NCBI GenBank assembly: GCA_012862575.1
Contig: BLSF01000007.1
Span: 434,001-498,000, forward strand
Direction of reading: 5' to 3'
DNA: 64,000 bases
Source of the DNA: Parietichytrium sp. I65-24A
Taxonomy: Eukaryota > Sar > Bigyra > Thraustochytrida > Thraustochytriidae
A model generated the notes under the pieces. That model searched no databases, was not told where the DNA came from, and saw only the letters and a list, made by a program, of their open reading frames with translations. The stretch's first letter is position 1. Each line of letters begins with the position of its first letter. Of this stretch, positions 1 through 10,665 are shown one piece after another. Made by a program: the position numbers and the translations under genes.

Positions 1-1053
1 CCGTCCGTGTTCTGGCCACAAGAGCCAGAGCACAGGTTGAATGCACAAAAGCGTATCTCTCGCAATGCGAGGACACTTTCTGGTGCCTCTAAAGAGCCTT
101 CTTTGAAAATTGGAGTTACGCGACCTCGGTGTACTTTCGCCTATTGGCACCGCGGAAGCATCGCTATCGGCAAATGGCTCCCCGGATGACAAGAACCTAA
201 CTCCGGCATCGTCGTACAAATTCGAGAGCAAACTTTTTACGTCCTCCTCATTTTCCGTTTGTACTACATGAGATCCCTTGCGAAGAGACCCTGCGGAAAC
301 TGCTTGCGCGCTGGATCGGGGTACTTTCGCGACACTGCCTTCAGCCGGCTCCGAGTCTCTCGGGCAATAATGTACCACGGCCAGATGTTTGAGACCATCC
401 TCCTTTGCATTTACAACATCCTTCAGGAGAGACCTCGTGAAGGAACTCTCTGTTGCCTGCTGAGCGAGCAAGGCGGACAAGGAGTCTTCCCGCAAGCGCT
501 CCATAAACACTTTCCACTTGAGTCCTTGAAGCGTGAGTTGGTGACGCCGTTTACTGGTGTCCTTCTCCACCTCCACACACGCATCCAATCGCTCCATGGT
601 TTTTTCCACCTCTCCAAAACTTTCAAAAACCAAATCTTTGAGCCTTTTCGTAGCTGTCTCCAGTTGATGCCGCAGTTTGCGCTCGTAAAGCACTTTTTTA
701 GCTCGATGGACCGCCAGGCAAGACGAAACCTTCGCATCGAACGCCGATGATTTGGACTTGAGCAACTCTATCCTCGCCAGTCGATGCTTGCGCAGCAGCT
801 CGAAAGACGCCTCGATCCGCCTGATGCGGTTTTCATGTTCGATCGCCACTACCCTTGCCTCGCATTTCATGGCGTTATGACTCAAAAACGTCAAAGCCAC
901 TTGATCTTGCAAGGCGAAACCAGCCCCTGCAGTCCCACTCGCAGCGTTCACCTTATTGCAGCACCTAGCCCCCACCGCGGCCGCCAGAGAACCCATCGCC
1001 TGGGAAAATGCATCCGCCTCCATTCTGCTGCTCGAGACCGCTTCTTCCACCAT
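1..1053 (-). CDS. Partial coiled-coil protein running off the left edge
   Basis: I translated the minus strand by hand and found an open frame of 351 codons from the first ATG (1053-1051) to the window edge. The nearest in-frame stop upstream is TGA at 1278-1276. The 3' end is missing. The predicted chain begins MVEEAVSSSRMEADAFSQAM. From about residue 70 to 230 it is rich in charged and leucine residues in a helical, coiled-coil-like pattern (for example ENRIRRIEASFELLRKHR and GEVEKTMERLDACVEVEKD). The tail becomes Ser- and acid-rich. A BAR-like or other long-helix domain would fit, but I recognise no family. The overlapping plus-strand frames lack such patterning. Further exons to the left are possible. 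Confidence 0.6.
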   Translation of the reverse strand, partial: MVEEAVSSSRMEADAFSQAMGSLAAAVGARCCNKVNAASGTAGAGFALQDQVALTFLSHNAMKCEARVVAIEHENRIRRIEASFELLRKHRLARIELLKSKSSAFDAKVSSCLAVHRAKKVLYERKLRHQLETATKRLKDLVFESFGEVEKTMERLDACVEVEKDTSKRRHQLTLQGLKWKVFMERLREDSLSALLAQQATESSFTRSLLKDVVNAKEDGLKHLAVVHYCPRDSEPAEGSVAKVPRSSAQAVSAGSLRKGSHVVQTENEEDVKSLLSNLYDDAGVRFLSSGEPFADSDASAVPIGESTPRSRNSNFQRRLFRGTRKCPRIARDTLLCIQPVLWLLWPEHGR

Positions 1054-1240
1054 ATTGAAGATCACCTCATGCTCTCTCGCGCACAAAACGAAAATCAACA
1101 AAGTCCACCTACTGGTACTCTTTCTTTCACCCTTCCTGCAGACGTTGGAACACCTAGTCTGCCTGATGCTCGTGCCAATATGATCTGCTGCGAGGACAAC
1201 TATGTACGGTATGTGGCGCTGGATGGTCCTAGGCGAACTG

Positions 1241-1270
1241 ACGTACGTACACGTACGTACTGTACACGTG
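1241..1270. promoter_or_regulatory. Cluster of ACGT-core palindromes including a G-box
   Basis: Thirty bases contain ACGTACGT twice, followed by CACGTG. ACGT cores, and CACGTG in particular, are the classic binding sites of bZIP and bHLH factors. The cluster lies about 190 bases upstream of the leftward start codon at 1053. A regulatory role is inferred from position and motif only. Confidence 0.35.
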
Positions 1271-1740
1271 CGTTGTCAGGTCAGCAAGTCAAAGAGCTAA
1301 TAAGTAGTAAGAATTTCCTGTAGGTGCATTTGAATGAACCAAAGTTTTGCCGTTTCAAGCCTTACTCATGGGACTATCAGAGTCTATCCCTTTGTGCATA
1401 GCTATGCACCTAAGAACTGATAGTACTAAACTTTATTCTTGATCATGAATTTGTTCGCGAATTCTCTTTGTTCTTTACATGTAGAAGAATTCTTTGCTCC
1501 ATATATTCTTAGGTACCATTGAGTTACTCTAGCTAGCCAGCTTTAGTCTAAAGATAGGAATCTTGGGAGACTAGCTAGATAGCCATTCGGTAGTCTCTTA
1601 TATTTGCGCTTTACCATACTTTACCTTTCCAAAGATTTTCCATTTGAACGAAGAGAGGTGGAGCATGGTGGAGCATGAGAAAGGAGCGCGAATAGGTGTA
1701 GGCAGCCGCGGTGGAGGCAGCAGAGGGCGTTCAATTTTGT

Positions 1741-1796
1741 TGTTCAGTGTTCAGTATTGATTGTTCAGTGTTCAGTGTTCATTGTTCAGTGTTCAG
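1741..1796. repeat. Heptamer tandem repeat (TGTTCAG) upstream of the MIF-like gene
   Basis: Eight contiguous 7-base units read TGTTCAG or close variants (unit 3 is TATTGAT and unit 6 TGTTCAT). The array ends 26 bases before the ATG at 1823, so it is probably in the promoter or the 5' leader. Confidence 0.9.
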
Positions 1797-1822
1797 GATC
1801 CAGGATTTGGATATTTCAAAGG

Positions 1823-2167
1823 ATGCCTTTTGTTCAGGTTCGAACGACTGTTGCGGTGCCCGACAAAGCCGACTGGGCTTGCGAGTTCGGCAAGCTGTGC
1901 GCCGAGCAGATGGGCAAGCCGGAAGCATTCTTTATGGTGCATGTGCTTGACGAGCAGGAGGGCCTCGTATTTGCTGGCTCCAAGGAGCCTTGCGCCATCG
2001 TCAAAATCGTGGCGGTGAACAGTCAGATGAACTCAATCTGCGGGCCTCTCTCTGAGGCCGTCGAGAAGCTTGGCGTTCAGAAAGAGCGAATTTTCACCAC
2101 CATGGAATCTATAGGCCCAGAGTCGTGGGCGATCGGCTCGCAAACTGTGGCGGAGCGTTATCCATAA
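1823..2167 (+). CDS. Macrophage migration inhibitory factor (MIF)-like protein
   Basis: This encodes 114 residues, the normal length of a MIF/D-dopachrome tautomerase monomer; family members form trimers. The ATG at 1823 is chosen because it places proline directly after Met (MPFVQVRTTV). In the family, that Pro becomes the N-terminal catalytic base for keto-enol tautomerisation once Met is removed. The active-site lysine is conserved (MGKPE, Lys31 counting from Pro1), as is the core motif FAGSKEPCAI. The CxxC oxidoreductase motif of animal MIF is absent. No signal peptide is present, as usual in this leaderless family. The physiological substrate is unknown. The frame extends further 5' but only into the repeat array. 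Confidence 0.9.
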   Translation: MPFVQVRTTVAVPDKADWACEFGKLCAEQMGKPEAFFMVHVLDEQEGLVFAGSKEPCAIVKIVAVNSQMNSICGPLSEAVEKLGVQKERIFTTMESIGPESWAIGSQTVAERYP

Positions 2168-5148
2168 CTCAAATGTGTTTCTTTGGGTCTGCTTTGTCAC
2201 ATCCCTTTGCATTTCTTACGGAGGCACATTGTTTCGTTTTCGCAGTCAAGCCCAATCAACGCATGTATCAGAAATCAGAAAAGCGAAATGATCCTTCCAA
2301 CGTTCTCTTCCCAGTCATGAGCGTCGCTAATATTTGCCCAGCAAAGCAGAAAGCTGATTGCTGGTCGGATGTTCGACATGAGCAGCTTCCGCGTCAGCTT
2401 CCAACTTTTCTTGTTTGTATATCAGCTTCTGTCATCTCACGACAAAGAAGCAGCTTGGCGTTGGCTTTGCGAGATTGCATTGGCTTTGGTTGATAGTTGA
2501 GCGCCGGTGCTTCGTACTGTCGCACTGTGGATCAATGCCGCATTACGAATCAGCCAACTATGCGGCTTGCTGACGATCGCAATCGGGAGACTGAGCGTCC
2601 GAGACCGTTGGACAGGAATTTGTTCAACTGAAAGTTCCGATGAAGCAGATGAACTCTCCGGGCTCTCCGGCGTTCTGCATATTTCGTGCTGTTCCCAGCA
2701 ATCGGATCGTATCGGATCATATCAGTTCAGAGCCCCAGGGCTCTCGGGCTCCGATGATCTTATCTCCCAAGCCGGACCGAACCATTCGTCGAGACTCGGA
2801 GCCAGTAATTAAGCACTTGTCATTTGTATTTGTACACGAGGCGTTTCTTCGTAATTTCGTTTTCAATCAAAAGATACGTCTTCCAACAGGAGACTTTCTG
2901 TCCAGCGCCGCTCTTTTCCCTGTCGTCTGTCTTACAAGCAGCCGACATCGATAAATATTTCAGTGACGAACAGCCAGAGGCAGCGTAGTAGCTAGCCTAG
3001 AGGCTGTGTAGGCGTGCTTAACCATGCTTAACCCTCCTCTTCCTACGCCTTCCCCGTCACATGGACGGCTCTGTCACGTCTCTTGGAGGTGTGTGCCACG
3101 ACCGGTAGCACACTGTAGCACATGGTAGCACTCACACTCCAACTGCTGTCCACAAGGACAGGTAAGAATGGTTGGGCTAGCAGTTCTTTAACGGCGGTTA
3201 TGCTGTTCGGGGAGGAAGAAGGAGTCAATGATGAAAATGAGGCGCACGGTGAATTTATTATTGCAGTTATATTTCTTTTGTGAGCGCGTTCTCGGCACGC
3301 CGTGTTCAGAACTAACGGCTTGTGTAGAAACCTGCCACACACCTGCGAGGGAGGGGAGAGAGAGAGAGAGCGAGAGAGAGAGCTTGAGAATGCATGAGAC
3401 AGCGCGTGTGATGGATAGAAGTGAAGTTACCACAAGCTCGAATGCCCCCACGGGCAGAAGGCAGCCTTAGCGATCGGCTAACCATAAGAATAGAGTCGGG
3501 GGAAGTGGTCGCGAGTGCATGCGAGGAAAGGAAATATCTTTTTGACATGTGTGCCCTGAGTTCTCTGTAATACAGTCGAGGTCATAAAGACAATGAAGCA
3601 ATAGTTGTCTCACGGCTAAAAACGAATAAGTAAGTGACTGTGAAAATATAAATCAATGACCTTGTCCTCGTGTTGACTGACTGTGAATGAAAATTATTCA
3701 AGAAACTAGTCCATTGACGAGAGAGCGAAGCAGGTTTGTGAGCAACGCGTGGAGGACGTTGGCGCACTTGTGTTAGCTAGTCGTGCTTCTTGTGCTTTGT
3801 CTCTAATCACAGGACCTACCCTGCGGTTATGAGTTTACCACAGCTGCACAGGCATTCGTGTGCTTCGACTGCAGAGTGCAGAGTGCGCGAAAGCCTTCGA
3901 ATGTGTTGAAGTTTCTTGGCTTCTCTGTGGGTGGCCGGCCACACACCGTGCACAATAGTAAGCCATTCTTCGTTCCGCTTTGAAGCGTTTCAGCTGAGCG
4001 TCTCAGTAGTCTCAGTGGGCCGACGAGCCCAATGCAGTTGTTTCTCCGCGGTTCTGACTGCGAAGTGGGCGTCGAACAGCGATGGAAGTACTCAGGACTC
4101 CGTGCTGGTCTTGCTGAATGCTGGCTTTCGTTTCTTTTGTTTCTTTTGCTCCTGGTGCTTCTCCTGTCTCATACTCGCCGTGCTGAGGGAGCGCTGTTCT
4201 TTCGGCACAACTGTTTCGATACATCACAGCTACAAACAACCATTCGAGCATAACTCACCGTGAATAAGCTTACTGTGCGCTCGCGGCCCGTGGCTCGCAG
4301 CAGACGCAGCCATCACAAGCACACTGTAGACTCTGTAGACTGTAGACTGTAGACGGCGTCTGATTCCAAGTTATTGCATCTTTCAAAGTGAACATTGATG
4401 GATGAGTGAGAGGTGCTGACTGACTGTGCGCAAATGTGCGCAAGGAAGGGTTATTTTTGGGGGTTGGAGAAAGTTTAGCTGAGCACAGCTTCAAGTGTGA
4501 AATAAGCTCGAGAGTAGCGACTAGTCGGTGAGTGGGGCTGGCACCTGTGTCACAATCAAGGTCACCTTCCTACCTCTCCTACCTCTCACTCTCCCTCACA
4601 CACTTACACTCGCCGGCCGGCAGATTGAGAGGTAGTAGGTAGAGAAGGTAGAGGGACATGGTAGGTGCGACACAGGCAGCCCTTGTGGTAATTCACTTGG
4701 AGCTGGAACAGTGGAGCGCACTCACAACGTCTAACAACACTCACAGTTGATTCGGAGCGGAGCTTTTGCAAGCTCTGCTCTGCCCGATTCGAGAAAGGCA
4801 GTGAAGTGCACAAGCTGGCTCGCAAAATAAAAGCTTTTCACAGTTTTCGAGTAGGCAGACAAGAGTTGATTGTGATTGGGAATCACTCGCCAGCCGGGCT
4901 TGCCGTAAAAGGTAAAAGCTGCGGTGGGACTCAGGGTCAAAGCTGTAAAGCGCTGCCAGGGAGGCAGCAAACCAGTGGGCGTTTCTGGCAAGTTTTGACT
5001 CGGCAAGTACCGTACTGCAAAATTTGGGCCAGAACATAAAGCGCGCAGCGACTGGCGGCACCGACGCTGCAGAAACGTATCATCTGTATCTGGGGCTGCG
5101 GGAGCAGAGCGCGACCTCGAGCCTCAGCGGTATCCGTCAACTGCGACA
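2168..5148. other. 3.0 kb without a recognisable gene
   Basis: Only short frames without family resemblance are seen. The stretch holds the MIF-like 3' region, a GA repeat near 3355-3382, two copies of TGACTGTGA (3635-3643, 3678-3686), an irregular TGTAGAC repeat (about 4324-4354) and CT-rich DNA around 4565-4605. The last part should include the ABCA promoter and leader. Confidence 0.5.
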
Positions 5149-8100
5149 ATGAGCTCCCTCGCGGACGAGACAGACTTCACAGAGCGCCTGGAGAGCTGCT
5201 TTGGCGTCACTGACGTGGAGGACGTCACGTTAGACTACTTGGAGTCGTTGGACTACTCGTATGCACAGTGCCTGAACAGCACTGGTTTGGTAAACTACAA
5301 TCAGGACGACATTCTCCAGGGAAACACAAATACCTCTAACGCGCTGTGCGGGTCGGAGCCAGACGACCCGTCGTACGCCTGCTGCACTGCCCTCACCGGG
5401 GCTTTGGCTTGCGAAGTCACCGAAGGTTCGCTGCTCACGGAAGACTGCAAAGACCTCATCGACAATGTCATTTTTTTAACCTACGACTGCGACGCTGCGA
5501 TTGGCAAATTTCTATGGGTCACGCTTTTCGTCGCGATTATGTCGGTATTCTCTATCGTTATGTGCACTGTGTTTAGGTATTACTCCTTTGGGGCTCTGCT
5601 TCGAAAGAATGGCATTCTTTGGAGACAGGGCTGGATCAAGGCCACGTGCGGCCAGATCTTTGAAACATTCTTGGTCGCTCTGCTCGGCTTCATTATTGTA
5701 TATTTTACTGGCATGGACGTGGAGTCGTACTATGTTCCGGTGCTTCAGCAAAACATCACCCTCGAGAGTCCGGACACGAACCGAGCACTCATCTACCAGA
5801 ATCTGAGACCGTTCGGCGGGCTCTTCTTCCTCATCGTCTTCACGTACCCAATAGCGTCGATGACGGTGTCTTTGGTGAACGAAAAGGAGAGCCGGATGAA
5901 AGAAGCGATGAGGATGGCAGGACTCGGCGATTTCTCACTCATTTTCTCGTGGGTCATCACATTTCTTCTCACGTATGCGCCAATGACTTTCGGGGTTTCT
6001 TTACTGAGCCACTACTTTGCAATATTCCCCAACCACGGGGTGCAGACTTTGTACTTCTTCTTCACAGGCTTTCTTTTCTCGCTTATAGGGATGTCGTTTT
6101 TCGTGGCAGTGTTCTTCGCCTCCACGCGTCCTGCAGCCATTGCATCAATTTGCCTGGCATATCTGGTCTACTTTGCGTCCTTTTACTACCTGAATCAAAG
6201 TGATAGAGATGATCAGCGACCAGGTTGCTACTTGGCCCCAGTTTGTCTCGCCCTTGGAGTCAACACCATGCTGGACGACGCATCATTAGGAAATGGCTTC
6301 GCCCGGGCAGCGACAATATACCTGACCGATCGAGCTGACTTGTACCTCACAGTTCCTGAGTGTACATGGTACCTTTTCCGTGACGGGTTCATTTATATCC
6401 TCATCGCCTGGTATTTGGACATGGTTATTCCTCAGCAGTACGGTGTGCGAAAAAGACCCGACTTTTTCATCCGGCCGTATTATCCTCGTATTAGACAGCT
6501 GTGGGCACGCTTTTTGGAGAATTCCAGAGATCACCGATTCTCTAACACCACCGCCAGCAGCGCCGGTGCAAATCCAAGAGACGTGAAGTGTGTCTCTGTC
6601 GTCAGTGCATCCTCGGGGTCCACCTATGAGAACGCCTCCGCGCAAGACACAGAACCCAGTACACGGAGCGGCCTGAGACCAACTTCCAGGAACACAAACT
6701 TTGGCTTGGATCTAGAGGAGGAATCGCTGGTGCACAGTCAGATTGTGATTAAAAACCTCTCTAAGACTTTCAGGATCAATGGCTTGCTTGAAAAGCGCCG
6801 GGCCGTTGACTCTCTGAATGCTGTTTTCGAAAAGAACCAAATTACCGTTCTACTTGGCCCGAATGGCGCAGGAAAGTCTACAACCTTCTCCATGCTGACG
6901 GGGATGATCGAGCCAACGGCGGGCGATGTCAAAGTGTTTGGGAAATCGATCCGTTCCGACATGAGCTCGATTCGCAAGAGTATGGGATATGTTCCGCAAC
7001 ACGATATCCTGTACTCAACTTTGACTGTGCGCCAGCACTTGGAGCTCTTTTCTGCGTTGAGGAGCCAAAAGCTTGACTTGGAAGCTGTAAAGGAAATGCT
7101 CGCCGAACTCTCAATCGAAGACAAGCTTGATGTTAAAAGCAAAGCACTCAGTGGGGGGCAGAGGCGAAAGCTTTGCCTCGCCATGGCGCTGATTGGCAAC
7201 ACGGATGTTGTATACCTTGACGAGGTCAGCTCCGGTGTAGATCCTAACTCCAGGCGCAGCATTTGGAACGTGCTGCAGAACAACCGCAAGGGCAGAGCGA
7301 TTGTGATCACCACGCACTTTATGGACGAGGCTGAAATGCTTGGAGACCGAATCGTTATCCTGGCAAATGGAAAGCTCTGCGCTCAAGGAACTGCGCTTCA
7401 GCTGAAGCGTGAATTTGGAAGCGGCTACAAGCTTGTCATTGCTGACCGTAAGGGGGGTATCCCGCAGCGCGAAAACATGATCCACGAATTCATTTGTTCC
7501 TCCTGCCCAGGCGCGAAGAGGGTAAAAGTTCGCACAGAACTCGAATATAGCTTGCCGTTTAGCCAGTCGGCAAACTTCCCCAACCTCTTTCGACGATTGA
7601 CCAAGGAGTTCCGCTGCACGATCAATGTTGCCGTTTCTGGCCTAGAGGAGGTCTTCCTCTTTGTTGCGGAAAAATACGCGAACGACGGGGTCGACCTCGA
7701 CGGACTGCGAAATACACCGGCCTACTTTGAAACCAAGCCCCTCAAGAGAAAACCGCTCCAGGCATTGCTCATGAAGCGTGTTAATTTTGCCAAGCGCGAC
7801 TTTAGGGCATGCATGCTCACTCTATTCCTACCGGTTCTCTTCATGCTCGCACTGTTGCTCATTCCACATATTCGCCTGTATTCTCTCATCAACCCAACTA
7901 CAACTGAACAGGTTGTGCAGAACACTGTGTGTGAGAGCAACCTCGGTGACAAAAGCAGCTACGGGTGGGCATATACAAGTTCGTCGCCTGCGACGTTGAC
8001 CCCTAGTCTCATTACATCTGGGAGAACGTGCTGCCCTGCGCCAGACTCAACCGCCTCCTCCTTCGAGATCAGCCAATTCAAGCTTTGCGTCGAAGAGCTT

Positions 8101-10665
8101 CCACAGTGTGTAAGCATGGAAACAGAAAGCGCAATTTCTGCGCAACACAATTGCTTCATGTACCTCTACAGCTATTGCTATGCCATCCCGTGGCTTTGTG
8201 AAGCGCAAAACTGCTGTGACCCGACCAACTACAAGAGCCCGTACTATCTGTGCCAGTCCAATGTAGCTCTCGATCCTTCGTTAATCTTCTCGGAGGACAC
8301 CGGAAACTTCAATGACTACTGTGGAGTGCGGGAAATCACCGTGGCGGAGATCTACGTGAATGCGTTCATTCGCACGCTCGTCATCCTCATGGCGTTCATG
8401 TTCGGCCCCGCGTCCGTTATCGCTTTCGCAGTGATGGAGAACGAGGAGCACAGAAACACCAAGTTTCAACAGCTGGTGAATGGTGTCCATAAAGTGAAAT
8501 TCTGGTTGGCCAACCTCATGTTCGATCAGGTGATGCTCCTGCTTCCCATCGTCGCTTTGCCAGGAATTATCTTGGCTGCAGCAACTGACGGTCTAAACTT
8601 TGACCACACTATTGTAGTTCAGACCATTTTATTGGTTTTCTGCTTTCTGGTGGTCTCGGTTCCCATGGCATACGCCATGAGCTTTTCCTACCGAATGCAT
8701 GCCCGTGCTCTCATCGGCATCCTCATTTTCAATCTCATCACTGGCGCTGCCTTGGCGTGCCTCACCTACGTCTTGGAGGTGGTGCCAATCGGCCTCGGGG
8801 GCACATCCTACACTGGCGATGCTCTCACGACCAAAACCCTAATGAGAGACTTTGTGCGGTTCGTACTCGACATCTTTCCTGGCTACGCTCTTGCAGATGG
8901 CTTACTCCGCATACAATCGCAACTGGCCAGTACATGCGCGTCCACCAACTATGTCAACAATCTCAAATACTGCACCACGCTTTTCACTGAAAAAGAGGCG
9001 CTCAACAGCGACCTCACTGACTTTGAGGTTTTGACAACCGCCTTGCAGTACTTGAAAGATAACCCACAAACAGGGTATGAAGGAAGGTATATGACAATCA
9101 AGAATTATGCAATCGTCTCTTGCAGCTACATGCTTGGCATGATGGTCGTCTTCTGGATCTACATCACTGTGCGCGAAACAGAGCTCTACAGACTATTCGG
9201 TTGCTGCCTCAAGGATAAGACTGCACGGAAACACATCGAAGAGGTGCGCGAGTTGCAAGATATGTCTGGCGGAGCTATTCCCACGGCAGACGTCGCCGAA
9301 TACACTAGCACCCAGGCTGTACCAGCAGCTGTTGTGCGCGTTTCCAAAAGTGTTCGCAAGCGCCAAGCTACCTACACGCGGACACTGAGACGACAAGAGT
9401 CCAGCACCATCGGTTTGATTGAAAGCGGTGAGGTGGACGTGGAAAGAGAGCGCATCCGTGTGGAGACACAAGCAGACGACCTCGTGCAGATGCTCGGACT
9501 GGAGAAAAAGTATCCCGGCAAGGTTGCTTTGGATGGTCTGTACCTTGGTATTCGCGCAGGAGAAGTCCTTGGTTACTTGGGGGTAAACGGTGCTGGAAAA
9601 TCCACCACCATCAAGTTGCTCACTGGGTACGAGCGACCCACATCAGGAACTGCGACCGTTCAGGGCCATAGCATTCTGACGGAACTCGGCGCTGTGCGCA
9701 GCCAGATGGGCTACTGCCCGCAGTTCGATGCCCTCTTCGACTTACTGACGGTGGAGGAACATCTGCGCATGTACGCAAAGATCAGAGGTCTGACCAACCT
9801 CGATCTTGCCGTCGATACAAGTGTGAAGCGACTTAATCTCACTAAATTCCGTCATGTTATCGCGTCGCAGCTGTCAGGTGGCAACAAGCGCAAGCTCAGC
9901 GCGGCAATTGCAATGCTCGGAAGCCCAAAACTTGTCATCTTGGACGAGCCTTCGAGCGGGGTGGATCCTAGTTCGCAGAGATTTCTTTGGGAAGTCATCA
10001 CTTCTACTGCAGAGGAGACTCAGAGCGCGATTCTTCTCGTTAGTCACTCATTGCCAGAAGTGAGTTTTTGCTGCTCTCGTATCTCCATTCTGATTGGAGG
10101 AAGACTCCGAGCAATCGGCACAGAGCACCATCTCCAAAGCATGTACTCCTCTGGCTATCGGATCGAGATCGGATTGAGTCCAATTGCGCAGCCGCTAAAT
10201 CAGCCAGACATCGTTGAGCATGCGTTAGGCATTGTGACGAAAGACATCCTCGCCGATGTGTGCATTATCCTTGGTCGCCCAGAGAGGGCGACTGCCCTCG
10301 AGCCAAGCGGAGAGCACGCCTCCTCGACCATTGCCTACGCCCTCAATACGCCAACCATCGGGTCTTGCACGTGGGGCGAGTTCTCCAACTGGTGGATCGA
10401 AGAGGACCGGGTGGAGCGCTTGACACTGATGCTCAAAGATAATTGGGGACACTCCACTGTGGATCTTGTCGACCGCCAACAAAGCCGGCTCATTTACACC
10501 ACCGGCAACACCAAACTCTTGGTGGCAGATATGTTCGAATTGGTCGAAAAATCTCGCAACAGTTATGAGATCGACTTTTACTCGATCAGTTGCAATAGCC
10601 TCGATGAGATATTCAACCGTTGGGTCGAACAGGTCGCTTCAGCTGAAGAAGCCGTGGGTCCCTAG
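5149..10665 (+). CDS. Full-size ABCA-type ABC transporter
   Basis: The 1838-residue protein has two transmembrane halves, each followed by an ATP-binding domain, in the order TMD1-NBD1-TMD2-NBD2. NBD1 has Walker A GPNGAGKSTT near residue 571, signature LSGGQ near 666 and Walker B VVYLDEV near 687. NBD2 has Walker A GVNGAGKSTT near 1478, signature LSGGN near 1574 and Walker B LVILDEPSSGVDP near 1594. Large Cys-rich extracytoplasmic loops follow the first helix of each half, as in ABCA proteins, which usually move lipids across membranes. The length fits the family (1600-2300). The substrate cannot be told from sequence. The ATG at 5149 gives a complete N-terminus. NBD1 has Val in place of the usual Pro after the Walker B Asp-Glu (DEV rather than DEP). 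There are no introns in 5.5 kb. Confidence 0.95.
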   Translation: MSSLADETDFTERLESCFGVTDVEDVTLDYLESLDYSYAQCLNSTGLVNYNQDDILQGNTNTSNALCGSEPDDPSYACCTALTGALACEVTEGSLLTEDCKDLIDNVIFLTYDCDAAIGKFLWVTLFVAIMSVFSIVMCTVFRYYSFGALLRKNGILWRQGWIKATCGQIFETFLVALLGFIIVYFTGMDVESYYVPVLQQNITLESPDTNRALIYQNLRPFGGLFFLIVFTYPIASMTVSLVNEKESRMKEAMRMAGLGDFSLIFSWVITFLLTYAPMTFGVSLLSHYFAIFPNHGVQTLYFFFTGFLFSLIGMSFFVAVFFASTRPAAIASICLAYLVYFASFYYLNQSDRDDQRPGCYLAPVCLALGVNTMLDDASLGNGFARAATIYLTDRADLYLTVPECTWYLFRDGFIYILIAWYLDMVIPQQYGVRKRPDFFIRPYYPRIRQLWARFLENSRDHRFSNTTASSAGANPRDVKCVSVVSASSGSTYENASAQDTEPSTRSGLRPTSRNTNFGLDLEEESLVHSQIVIKNLSKTFRINGLLEKRRAVDSLNAVFEKNQITVLLGPNGAGKSTTFSMLTGMIEPTAGDVKVFGKSIRSDMSSIRKSMGYVPQHDILYSTLTVRQHLELFSALRSQKLDLEAVKEMLAELSIEDKLDVKSKALSGGQRRKLCLAMALIGNTDVVYLDEVSSGVDPNSRRSIWNVLQNNRKGRAIVITTHFMDEAEMLGDRIVILANGKLCAQGTALQLKREFGSGYKLVIADRKGGIPQRENMIHEFICSSCPGAKRVKVRTELEYSLPFSQSANFPNLFRRLTKEFRCTINVAVSGLEEVFLFVAEKYANDGVDLDGLRNTPAYFETKPLKRKPLQALLMKRVNFAKRDFRACMLTLFLPVLFMLALLLIPHIRLYSLINPTTTEQVVQNTVCESNLGDKSSYGWAYTSSSPATLTPSLITSGRTCCPAPDSTASSFEISQFKLCVEELPQCVSMETESAISAQHNCFMYLYSYCYAIPWLCEAQNCCDPTNYKSPYYLCQSNVALDPSLIFSEDTGNFNDYCGVREITVAEIYVNAFIRTLVILMAFMFGPASVIAFAVMENEEHRNTKFQQLVNGVHKVKFWLANLMFDQVMLLLPIVALPGIILAAATDGLNFDHTIVVQTILLVFCFLVVSVPMAYAMSFSYRMHARALIGILIFNLITGAALACLTYVLEVVPIGLGGTSYTGDALTTKTLMRDFVRFVLDIFPGYALADGLLRIQSQLASTCASTNYVNNLKYCTTLFTEKEALNSDLTDFEVLTTALQYLKDNPQTGYEGRYMTIKNYAIVSCSYMLGMMVVFWIYITVRETELYRLFGCCLKDKTARKHIEEVRELQDMSGGAIPTADVAEYTSTQAVPAAVVRVSKSVRKRQATYTRTLRRQESSTIGLIESGEVDVERERIRVETQADDLVQMLGLEKKYPGKVALDGLYLGIRAGEVLGYLGVNGAGKSTTIKLLTGYERPTSGTATVQGHSILTELGAVRSQMGYCPQFDALFDLLTVEEHLRMYAKIRGLTNLDLAVDTSVKRLNLTKFRHVIASQLSGGNKRKLSAAIAMLGSPKLVILDEPSSGVDPSSQRFLWEVITSTAEETQSAILLVSHSLPEVSFCCSRISILIGGRLRAIGTEHHLQSMYSSGYRIEIGLSPIAQPLNQPDIVEHALGIVTKDILADVCIILGRPERATALEPSGEHASSTIAYALNTPTIGSCTWGEFSNWWIEEDRVERLTLMLKDNWGHSTVDLVDRQQSRLIYTTGNTKLLVADMFELVEKSRNSYEIDFYSISCNSLDEIFNRWVEQVASAEEAVGP

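Larger units (their letters stand above)
1054..1822. other. Divergent intergenic region with ACGT palindromes and a heptamer repeat
   Basis: No gene is visible here. It is the shared 5' region of the leftward coiled-coil gene and the rightward MIF-like gene. It contains two ACGTACGT palindromes and a CACGTG box (1241-1270) and the heptamer array described separately (1741-1796). The middle is AT-rich with short direct repeats. Confidence 0.6.

Noticed and set aside
259-750. 163-codon plus-strand frame
   Set aside because: The minus-strand frame over the same DNA is longer, open to the edge and has helix patterning.
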